Translations under genes and position numbers: made by a program
The notes under the pieces: generated by a model
Told to the model about the DNA's origin: nothing
Database searches by the model: none
The model's input: the letters and a program-made list of their open reading frames with translations, nothing else
Shown here: in pieces, positions 1 through 5,052 of the stretch
Layout of the letters: each line of letters begins with the position of its first letter
How positions within the stretch are numbered: the first letter of the stretch is position 1
Assembly: GCA_015494675.1 (NCBI GenBank)
Contig: WGAW01000209.1
Location: 1 to 5,052 of the forward strand
DNA from: Hydrogenimonas sp.
GTDB taxonomy: Bacteria > Campylobacterota > Campylobacteria > Campylobacterales > Hydrogenimonadaceae
DNA length: 5,052 nt
Direction: 5' to 3'

Positions 1-720
1 GACCGCATCCATCCCCTCCATCAGGTCGAGAGCCAGATCGTCCAGATACCACAGCCCCAAAGAGGCGGCATCTTTGACAAAGACGTCGCTCTCACTTTGC
101 TCTATGCGGCGCAGGAGAGAGTTGAAATCATCTTTTTCCAGCGAAAAGAGAGCCGGAGCGATATCGATCCGCTCGACCTCGTCATCCCTGCTCGATTTCT
201 GCGTCTCCACCTCGAAAGCTCTTATGCTCTCTATCTCCGTATCGAAGAGGCTGATGCGCCACGGCTTTTCGTCTGCGGGAGAGAAGATATCTACGATATC
301 TCCGCGAATCGAAACCTCACCCTTCTCCTCGACTACATCCACGAAGCTGTAGCCCCACGAATAGAGAAGCTCTTTGAGCTCCCGAAGCTCTATCTCATCG
401 CCGAACGAGAGGCTTCTGGTTTTCATCAGTTCCGGTTTCGGAAGCGGATAGAGCAGCGTATGGAAAGGGGCTATGAGCATAGATTTTCGGCCGGAGTCGT
501 AGTACTTTTTCAGAGCCGAATTTAGTGCGAAAAGCTCTTCGCGCCAGCTGCGCAGGTCTTCGCCGAAAGCGGCCCTGAAATCTGGCAGGGTTATACTCTC
601 TATGCCGTTGAGTTTCGCGATAGTTGCGGCTGTATGCGCCTCTTTGTCGTTTTCGCAAACGATGATTTGAGGCCTCGAACCGCCGTTTAGATAGTCGTAA
701 AGAGAGGCTTCAAACCCCAT
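1..720 (-). CDS. mfd: Transcription-repair coupling factor Mfd, N-terminal part (cut by window edge)
   Basis: Mfd is the cytoplasmic ATP-dependent translocase that pushes stalled RNA polymerase off damaged DNA and recruits UvrA for nucleotide excision repair. The frame is open for exactly 240 codons from an ATG at 720 to the left edge, with no stop, so this is only the UvrB-like N-terminal module of a protein usually near 1000 residues or more. The most telling motif is at residues 134-148, GEVSIRGDIVDIFSP, the signature of the UvrB-homologous part of Mfd. No Walker A is seen in this part, as expected because Mfd's N-terminal module is a degenerate helicase fold. The helicase and RNA polymerase-binding domains lie outside the window. 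The start is supported by a good ribosome binding site (726-734) and by an 11-nt overlap with the end of the bactofilin gene. Its position after ccmA matches the order known from Helicobacter pylori. The N-terminus is divergent, so the identification rests on motif plus context. Confidence 0.9.
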   Translation of the reverse strand, partial: MGFEASLYDYLNGGSRPQIIVCENDKEAHTAATIAKLNGIESITLPDFRAAFGEDLRSWREELFALNSALKKYYDSGRKSMLIAPFHTLLYPLPKPELMKTRSLSFGDEIELRELKELLYSWGYSFVDVVEEKGEVSIRGDIVDIFSPADEKPWRISLFDTEIESIRAFEVETQKSSRDDEVERIDIAPALFSLEKDDFNSLLRRIEQSESDVFVKDAASLGLWYLDDLALDLMEGMDAV

Positions 721-1039
721 CTGCACCTTCCTTCGTTATTCTTATCGCCTCTATATCGCCGCGACAGTCGGCACCCTCGTAGAGTTCGAGCTCGATCGCC
801 CAAATCTCCCCATGGACCGTACCGCTTATGTATACATCCCTGGCCTCGACTTTTCCGTGCACAACCCCCGAAGCCGTTACGATGATGTAGTTTTCGGCGA
901 TGACATCCCCTTCGACCTCTCCGTCGATGTGGACCCCTCCGCTGCTGAAGATGGAGCCTTCGACTCTCGTGCCGGGCGCGATGACGGCGGTATCGCCTGT
1001 GCCGCAATGTGACTTATCAGTGCGATGAAAGATTCCCAT
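710..1039 (-). CDS. ccmA: Bactofilin family protein, CcmA-like cell-shape determinant
   Basis: Bactofilins are small proteins that self-assemble into cytoskeletal filaments from a right-handed beta-helix core. In Helicobacter pylori CcmA works with the M23 peptidases Csd1/Csd2 to set helical cell curvature. The 109-residue product shows a short polar N-terminal tail (1-16) and then the repeated short beta-strand pattern with periodic glycines and valines over about 17-102 (for example VIAPGTRVEGSI, GGVHIDGEVEGDV, DVYISGTVHGEI). A very short C-terminal tail follows. There is no signal peptide or membrane segment. The start MGIF at 1039 is chosen because related proteins begin in this way. An in-frame ATG at 1090 would add 17 residues lying wholly inside the peptidase gene and unlike bactofilin tails. 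Upstream of 1039 are two AAAAAGG-type sites, the nearer one 4 nt from the ATG. The gene overlaps the M23 peptidase by about 163 nt and mfd by 11 nt. The family call is firm; a shape role is inferred from context. Confidence 0.9.
   Translation of the reverse strand: MGIFHRTDKSHCGTGDTAVIAPGTRVEGSIFSSGGVHIDGEVEGDVIAENYIIVTASGVVHGKVEARDVYISGTVHGEIWAIELELYEGADCRGDIEAIRITKEGADGV
726..734 (-). promoter_or_regulatory. Ribosome binding site of mfd
   Basis: On the minus strand GAAGGAAGG lies 5 nt before the ATG at 720, inside the last codons of the bactofilin gene. It is the clearest Shine-Dalgarno sequence in the window. It fixes the mfd start and suggests mfd can initiate independently despite overlapping its upstream neighbour. 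Confidence 0.7.
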
Positions 1040-1854
1040 GGTACCTTTTTTACCTTTTTGAATATCGAGCTGTAGCTCTCTTTTTTCCATTTCAGGAACG
1101 GATACGGGTTGAGCGGGCGAGTAAGAAAGCGGATCTCGTAGTGCAGATGCGGAGCCGTACTCATTCCGCTGTTTCCGCTTATGCCCACCAGATCCCCTTT
1201 GATCAGCGTATCACCCGTACGCACGCTCACCTTTTTCAGATGGCCGTAGTATGTCTTGAAACCGAAACCGTGGTCTACTATGACGAGATTGCCGTATCCA
1301 CTACGCTTGTGATATCCGGCATACTCCACGACCCCGTCGGCGGTGGTCCAGACCGGTTTTCTGTTCTTGGCCCGCAAATCTATGCCGGCATGAAACTCCC
1401 TGCCCCCTTTTATCGGGTGTTTTCTCCATCCGTATGCGCTCGTTACGCCGTGCATCGGAAGAGGAGCCCCGCTGGGTACTATCGAAAAGAGAAGGGCGAT
1501 CTGGGCAGCCGAGAGGGTGACGTTTGCCAGCCTCGTCGAAGTCGAAAAGTCTTTCCCCGGCTTTTCACCTACAAAAACCTCGAGGTCGCTCAACCGGTCG
1601 CCCAGCCTCTCCAGCTCTTCCTGACGCTTTTCGATTCTCTCGTTAAGTACCGTTATGTTCCGCTCGAGGACCCTCTGCCGCAATTTCGCCTCTTCGTAGG
1701 CATCTTCGAGCCACATCATGTAAAAGTAGGCGGCTACTGCACCCGCGACCAGGGCAAAGAGCACTCCAAAGATAAGCCGTTTGACTATCTGGCCCAGCGT
1801 AAACTGCCTAAAGCCCTTAGTGTCGGTAACTGTGATCAGAATTTTATGCTTCAT
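877..1854 (-). CDS. Membrane-anchored M23 family peptidoglycan endopeptidase (Csd1/Csd2-like)
   Basis: This is a predicted zinc D,D-endopeptidase that trims peptidoglycan crosslinks in the periplasm. Of its 325 residues, a short basic N-terminus is followed by one membrane segment at about 27-48, which acts as a signal anchor. A charged coiled coil spans about 50-95. The LytM/M23 domain covers about 130-250. Zinc ligands are visible as H155 and D159 (HAGID) and H238 (HLH), with catalytic histidines H205 (YYGHL) and H236, so the enzyme should be active. The ATG at 1854 is supported by the family-like opening (ITVTDTKGFRQFTL) and overlaps the folC stop by 11 nt. The neighbouring bactofilin matches the csd1/csd2-ccmA pairing of H. 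pylori, but only one peptidase is present here. The conserved part ends near residue 280. Residues from about 285 to 325 are Ser/Ala/Pro/Lys-rich and are read out of frame through the bactofilin gene; see findings. Confidence 0.92.
   Translation of the reverse strand: MKHKILITVTDTKGFRQFTLGQIVKRLIFGVLFALVAGAVAAYFYMMWLEDAYEEAKLRQRVLERNITVLNERIEKRQEELERLGDRLSDLEVFVGEKPGKDFSTSTRLANVTLSAAQIALLFSIVPSGAPLPMHGVTSAYGWRKHPIKGGREFHAGIDLRAKNRKPVWTTADGVVEYAGYHKRSGYGNLVIVDHGFGFKTYYGHLKKVSVRTGDTLIKGDLVGISGNSGMSTAPHLHYEIRFLTRPLNPYPFLKWKKESYSSIFKKVKKVPWESFIALISHIAAQAIPPSSRPARESKAPSSAAEGSTSTERSKGMSSPKTTSS
1044..1059 (-). promoter_or_regulatory. Tandem purine-rich Shine-Dalgarno-like sites before the bactofilin gene
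   Basis: On the minus strand the sequence AAAAAGGTAAAAAAGG precedes the MGIF start, giving two AAGG cores. The nearer core leaves a 4-nt spacer, slightly short; the farther is about 14 nt away and probably too distant to act directly. The tract also codes for the Lys-Lys-Val-Lys-Lys stretch of the overlapping peptidase, so it may be partly coding constraint. Confidence 0.4.
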
Positions 1855-2995
1855 TGCGCTTCAAAAAAGCCTCCGCGACACAAAACGATCCGAATACCAG
1901 ATAGTTTCGACTCTTGTCGACTTTTCTGAACTCTCGAACCTCTATACCGGCTTTTTCGGCGGCCTCGACTATCTTCGCGGGCTTCATCGCCCTATCGTCC
2001 TCTATCTCTATCAGCTCCAGTGCAGATATATGCGGAGCGAATATATTCAAAATCTCCTCCACATCTTTATCCGCCAAAGCGTTATATACCAAAACGGGCT
2101 TAAGCGAGTCAAGTGCGTTCGCGACCGCTTCGGCCGCCATCGCGTTGTGGCCTACATCCAGAATTACGTTTTCGGCGATCTTTTCAAATCGTCCCGGTAC
2201 CGAAACCTCTTCAAGTACCGACAGGTCACAGGGCTTTTCGAGAATCACCGATGCGGCGACATAGGCGGTAGCCGCGTTTTGTGCCAGAAAACCGGGCCAT
2301 CCTCTCGCTTTGCAGATGGACTCTATGCTCTCTTTGTCGCTCTTTTCGAGCAGCTCTTCCGCAAAGAGGAGTTCGCATCCTTTTTCGGACGCTATCTTTC
2401 GCGCCAGCTCTTCCGCCTCTATATAGGGCTGCTTCGCGACAACGGCCCGCTTCGCCATGCTTCGCAGTTTTGTAGAGGCTATCTGTTCTATCGTATCGCC
2501 CAGAAAGGCCCGGTGGTCGAACCCGATAGGCGTGACTACGCTAAGCTCCCTTTCGACTACGGAGGTGGCATCGAACTCACCGCCCAGACCGGCTTCGAAA
2601 ACCACGATATCCAGACCCTCGAATGCGACAAGCGCGAGTAGTGTAGTGTACTCGAAATAGCTGAGCGACTCGGCGACGCTTTTTGGAAGCTGCCCGATCA
2701 GCTTCTCGTGTGCTGCCTGCAGGGCTTCGTCGGAAATGTCGCTTCCGTCGATCCATATCCGCTCGTTGAATCGCAGAATATGGGGGGAGCTGTAGTGCCC
2801 CACCCTGATGTCTCGGCTGCGAAGCAGCTCCGCCAATATGCGACCCGTGCTGCCTTTTCCGTTTGTCCCTATTATATGAACGATACGCCCGGGATCGAGC
2901 ATCTCTTTAACCAGAGCGTAGGCATTCGGCATTCTGCTCAGGTCGATTTTGTCGTAGTAGAGCGGCTTGCTTTGCAAAAAGTCGTTCAACTTCAT
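1844..2995 (-). CDS. folC: Folylpolyglutamate synthase / dihydrofolate synthase
   Basis: FolC adds glutamate to dihydropteroate and/or reduced folates with ATP in the cytoplasm, as part of folate biosynthesis and retention. The 383-residue product has the Mur-ligase-like layout. The P-loop GTNGKGST is at 43-50, the folate-site stretch SSPHILRFNERI at 69-80, EAGLGGEFDAT at 134-144, and FDHRAFLGDTIEQIA at 159-173 followed by K176, which may align with the carbamylated lysine. The C-terminal domain has VPGRFE at 266-271 and LDVGHN at 279-284. The usual EKAGI motif reads STKLR, so the loop after the lysine is divergent. The protein is shorter than the roughly 420 residues common in the family. 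The ATG at 2995 has only a weak AGAG upstream and sits 3 nt after the cyclase stop, so reinitiation by ribosomes leaving the upstream gene is likely. Whether it carries both activities cannot be decided from sequence alone. Confidence 0.95.
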   Translation of the reverse strand: MKLNDFLQSKPLYYDKIDLSRMPNAYALVKEMLDPGRIVHIIGTNGKGSTGRILAELLRSRDIRVGHYSSPHILRFNERIWIDGSDISDEALQAAHEKLIGQLPKSVAESLSYFEYTTLLALVAFEGLDIVVFEAGLGGEFDATSVVERELSVVTPIGFDHRAFLGDTIEQIASTKLRSMAKRAVVAKQPYIEAEELARKIASEKGCELLFAEELLEKSDKESIESICKARGWPGFLAQNAATAYVAASVILEKPCDLSVLEEVSVPGRFEKIAENVILDVGHNAMAAEAVANALDSLKPVLVYNALADKDVEEILNIFAPHISALELIEIEDDRAMKPAKIVEAAEKAGIEVREFRKVDKSRNYLVFGSFCVAEAFLKRNEA

Positions 2996-2998
2996 ACT

Positions 2999-4552
2999 CT
3001 AGACGACAATCCTGTTGCGTCCGCCCTCTTTTGCCATATAGAGCTTTTCGTCGGCGGCCTTGAGCATGCTCTCGACATCGGGATATGAGACTCTGTCGGC
3101 GACGCCGCCGCTCACCGTTACCGGGATTCTGCGACCCCTGTAGAGGAACTTGCTCTTCTCTACCACTTCGCGCAGTTTCTGGGCGAATTTGTAAGCGCCC
3201 TCCCTGTCCGTTTTGGGCAGGATTACCATAAACTCCTCTCCGCCCCAGCGCCCGACTATGTCGAGCTCCCTGCTGTAGCGTCGCAGCTGCTTGGCGAAAG
3301 AGGCCAGAATCATATCCCCGGCGTCATGCCCGTATGTATCGTTGACCGACTTGAAGCGGTCTAGATCGAAAAGTACAACCGAATAGTTGTCCTTGTATCG
3401 TTTGAAGGCGGCCTCCATCTTGGAGAGAGCCTCATCGAGCCCGCGTCTGTTCGGAAGCTTTGTAAGGGAGTCGGTAGAGGACTTCTTGCGCTCTTTCAGA
3501 AGCGCCGCCTCAAGAACCCTGACCTTCTCCTGAAGTTCGCTTATGCGCTCCCTACTTCTATACATCTCCTCGCTCAATACCCTCGTCTCTTTCTCGAGCG
3601 AAGTGGCCACCGCCAGCAGTTTCGCGTGTATCACTTCGAAGGAGTCCGCTTTCAGATTAACGCTCTCCAGTTCTCCTTGAATCGCTCCGAGGGCCTCTTT
3701 GTTCCCCTCACCCGAGTCGATGACCCTCGTCAGTGCGAGATTAATATGCTCTATGACGGAGTCGAGCTCTCCTATCCGGCTGATAACCGCCTTTTTGTCC
3801 AGCTCTATCCTCTTTTTGATCATATGCTTAAGATCCTGCATCATCGCATCTGAGGTCAGAAGCTCCGGGTTAGACCTGATCTGTGCGCTGATCGTGGCGA
3901 GCTCATCGTCCATACCGGAGGCGATGGAGGGTGTGAGCGAGGCTATGACTATCTGCGCTACGGCATCCATCCCCTCTTCGGAACGGGCGCCTTGAGGTTT
4001 CGGGTTCCCCCTGAAGCAGTTGACAAGATCGTCGACCATCGATTTCAGGTCGCTCTTGTCTACCCTGCAGTATGGGTCGAGACGGTTTAAAAAGGTGTCG
4101 CTGTACTCCATGACGAAGCTGTTCCACCTCTCCCGTACCGCGTCGACCTCCCGTTTTTGAGAGTGCTCCGACAACCTTTTGCGATCCTCTTCGGCCATTG
4201 CGGCCGCCTCTCTGTCATGAAGCAGCGTTATGGTCTGAAGCAGCCTCTTCGCAAGCATGGTGTAGGACTCTATTATCTCCGAAGCCCCCTTCGTATCGCT
4301 GCTGCGCGAGAGTTCAGAAGCCATATACTGCACCAACTCGTCGACGGTTGTAACGTGTCTCTTTTTCAGATCTTTTTGAAGCTCGGGAGGCAGCCTTTTG
4401 AGAAATTTCTCGACTCTCCTGCAATCCTCGACTATTACGTTGGCCCTCTTCGCCTCTTTGCAGAAGAGTTCGCTGTAGAGATCGGGTGTAAGGTTCTGCC
4501 CCCTCGACTTGACCTCCATCAGCGTCTTTTTTATAATCTCCTGAATCGTCAT
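2999..4552 (-). CDS. Soluble diguanylate cyclase with long helical N-terminal region (GGDEF)
   Basis: The C-terminal GGDEF domain (about 355-517) should condense two GTP into the second messenger c-di-GMP. Key features are intact: DSLTKLPNR at 361-369, the metal-binding aspartate D396 in LFDLDRFKSVND, and the active-site loop GGEEF at 437-441. An inhibitory-site RxxD is present at R428-D431, exactly five residues before GGEEF, implying product inhibition. The first roughly 350 residues show no signal peptide, membrane helix or recognisable PAS, GAF, HAMP or receiver domain. They look almost entirely helical, with four cysteines (31, 44, 162, 179) and a charged coiled coil at about 315-358 running into the catalytic domain, as in dimerising cyclases. 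The ATG at 4552 overlaps the lptE stop as ATGA and has a GGAG 7 nt upstream. It lies inside the otherwise conserved lptE-folC interval. Enzymatic class is firm; the input signal is unknown. Confidence 0.95.
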   Translation of the reverse strand: MTIQEIIKKTLMEVKSRGQNLTPDLYSELFCKEAKRANVIVEDCRRVEKFLKRLPPELQKDLKKRHVTTVDELVQYMASELSRSSDTKGASEIIESYTMLAKRLLQTITLLHDREAAAMAEEDRKRLSEHSQKREVDAVRERWNSFVMEYSDTFLNRLDPYCRVDKSDLKSMVDDLVNCFRGNPKPQGARSEEGMDAVAQIVIASLTPSIASGMDDELATISAQIRSNPELLTSDAMMQDLKHMIKKRIELDKKAVISRIGELDSVIEHINLALTRVIDSGEGNKEALGAIQGELESVNLKADSFEVIHAKLLAVATSLEKETRVLSEEMYRSRERISELQEKVRVLEAALLKERKKSSTDSLTKLPNRRGLDEALSKMEAAFKRYKDNYSVVLFDLDRFKSVNDTYGHDAGDMILASFAKQLRRYSRELDIVGRWGGEEFMVILPKTDREGAYKFAQKLREVVEKSKFLYRGRRIPVTVSGGVADRVSYPDVESMLKAADEKLYMAKEGGRNRIVV

Positions 4553-5052
4553 AGGCTCTCTCCTCTCATCGCCATACGTGAGATGAATGCATCCAGCGCC
4601 TTTTGGGCGCCGAAGCGGATGGCTTCGAAGCGCTTCGCGTCAGATATGACCGCATTCGGCTCGATCGGGAAGTCGTAGAAGCCGAAAACGCTCTCGGTTC
4701 CGCTCTTTTTCGGAGACCGGTAGCGTACGCTAAGGTTGACGTTGGCACGGTAGTATACGGCATAACCGTTGGCGTCGTACTGTATCGGAGAGAAAGAGAC
4801 AGATTTGAACCGAATCCAGAGATGCGTAGTCGCATCCTCTTTTTTGGCGATCTTCGCCCCGAACCGGCTCACTATCGCCTCGTTCATCGCATCTTTGACC
4901 AAAACCGCGTTCTCCGGGTCGCGCAGGTAGACCTCTACCTCCGTATATATCTTGTCGGTAAAGATGCTCTTCGTGTAGGCGGTCATCGGCTTGTAACCGC
5001 ATGCGGCAAACAGAAGCATCGGGAGCAGAAACGAGACAATCGGTGTTAGAAT
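4549..5052 (-). CDS. lptE: LptE-like LPS-assembly lipoprotein, 5' end outside window
   Basis: LptE is an outer-membrane lipoprotein that plugs the LptD barrel and helps insert lipopolysaccharide into the outer leaflet. The visible reading frame has 167 residues and ends with TGA at 4549. Near its start a hydrophobic run (about visible residues 5-17) leads to LFAAC, a lipobox with lipidation cysteine at visible residue 18, followed by GYKP, typical of this family. An ATG exists at 5019, but it would leave only six residues before the cysteine. The hydrophobic stretch continues upstream in the same frame with no stop to the window edge, so the true start is probably just beyond 5052. The rest is a soluble domain of short beta strands plus a C-terminal helix (FGAQKALDAFISRM). 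Known synteny places leuS immediately upstream in relatives. The LptE name rests on lipoprotein features, size and position, because sequence conservation in this family is low. Confidence 0.75.
   Translation of the reverse strand: MLTPIVSFLLPMLLFAACGYKPMTAYTKSIFTDKIYTEVEVYLRDPENAVLVKDAMNEAIVSRFGAKIAKKEDATTHLWIRFKSVSFSPIQYDANGYAVYYRANVNLSVRYRSPKKSGTESVFGFYDFPIEPNAVISDAKRFEAIRFGAQKALDAFISRMAMRGESL
4560..4565 (-). promoter_or_regulatory. Ribosome binding site of the diguanylate cyclase gene
   Basis: On the minus strand GAGGAG lies about 7 nt before the ATG at 4552, within the last codons of the lipoprotein gene. Together with the ATGA stop/start overlap it supports this start and coupled translation. 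Confidence 0.6.

Noticed and set aside
74..658. Frames on both strands at the left end (plus 74-352, plus 97-525, minus 395-658)
   Set aside because: They are shadows of the mfd reading frame, which is continuous from 720 to 1 and carries the Mfd motif; it lacks only a stop because the window ends.
1041..1060. T-rich repeated tract (tacctttttt) on the plus strand as a possible terminator
   Set aside because: No GC-rich hairpin precedes it on either strand, and it codes for the lysine-rich end of the peptidase and serves as the bactofilin Shine-Dalgarno region.
1040..1090. Longer bactofilin start at the ATG at 1090
   Set aside because: The added 17 residues are an out-of-frame reading of the peptidase gene, and family members begin at MGIF/MAIF-like sequence directly before the beta-helix.
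1009..1929. Open frame of 306 codons on the plus strand across the peptidase gene
   Set aside because: It lies wholly opposite the well-supported M23 peptidase and start of bactofilin and shows no recognisable domain. The product is Arg/Tyr/Phe-rich, as expected of a complement reading in DNA with few antisense stops.
1781..2641. Open frame of 286 codons on the plus strand opposite folC
   Set aside because: It is antisense to the conserved motifs of FolC, has no family features and no plausible ribosome binding site context, and overlaps another antisense frame.

Overview
The window is a compact run of protein-coding genes, all on the minus strand, and it looks like Campylobacterota (the former Epsilonproteobacteria). 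The gene order, read on the minus strand, is lptE-like lipoprotein, GGDEF diguanylate cyclase, folC, M23 peptidase, bactofilin (ccmA-like), mfd. From general knowledge this matches the leuS - lptE - folC - M23 peptidase(s) - ccmA - mfd block of Helicobacter, Campylobacter and relatives. Base composition is only moderately AT, well above Helicobacter or Campylobacter in GC. A free-living, possibly vent-type member such as a Hydrogenimonas- or Sulfurovum-like organism is therefore a reasonable but unproven guess.

Layout from the right edge (5' end of the operon) to the left edge. Positions 5052-4549 hold an LPS-assembly lipoprotein whose true start lies outside the window. Positions 4552-2999 hold a soluble diguanylate cyclase with a long helical N-terminal region and intact GGEEF and I-site motifs. 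Positions 2995-1844 hold folylpolyglutamate/dihydrofolate synthase. Positions 1854-877 hold a membrane-anchored M23 endopeptidase. Positions 1039-710 hold a small bactofilin. Positions 720-1 hold the first 240 codons of Mfd, cut by the left edge.

Junctions are extremely tight: ATGA overlap (lptE/DGC), 3-nt gap (DGC/folC), 11-nt overlap (folC/M23), about 163-nt overlap (M23/bactofilin) and 11-nt overlap (bactofilin/mfd). No internal promoter, terminator, RNA gene, repeat or mobile element is visible. The genes are probably one translationally coupled transcript. Three of them serve the envelope: LptE in LPS export, and the M23 peptidase with bactofilin in peptidoglycan trimming and cell shape. 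folC and mfd are housekeeping, and the GGDEF protein adds a c-di-GMP output to the group.

I found no convincing new system. The points most worth a second look are the long M23/bactofilin overlap, where the peptidase appears to carry an extra C-terminal tail read out of frame through the bactofilin gene, and the cyclase with an uncharacterised N-terminal half embedded in a cell-shape/LPS operon.
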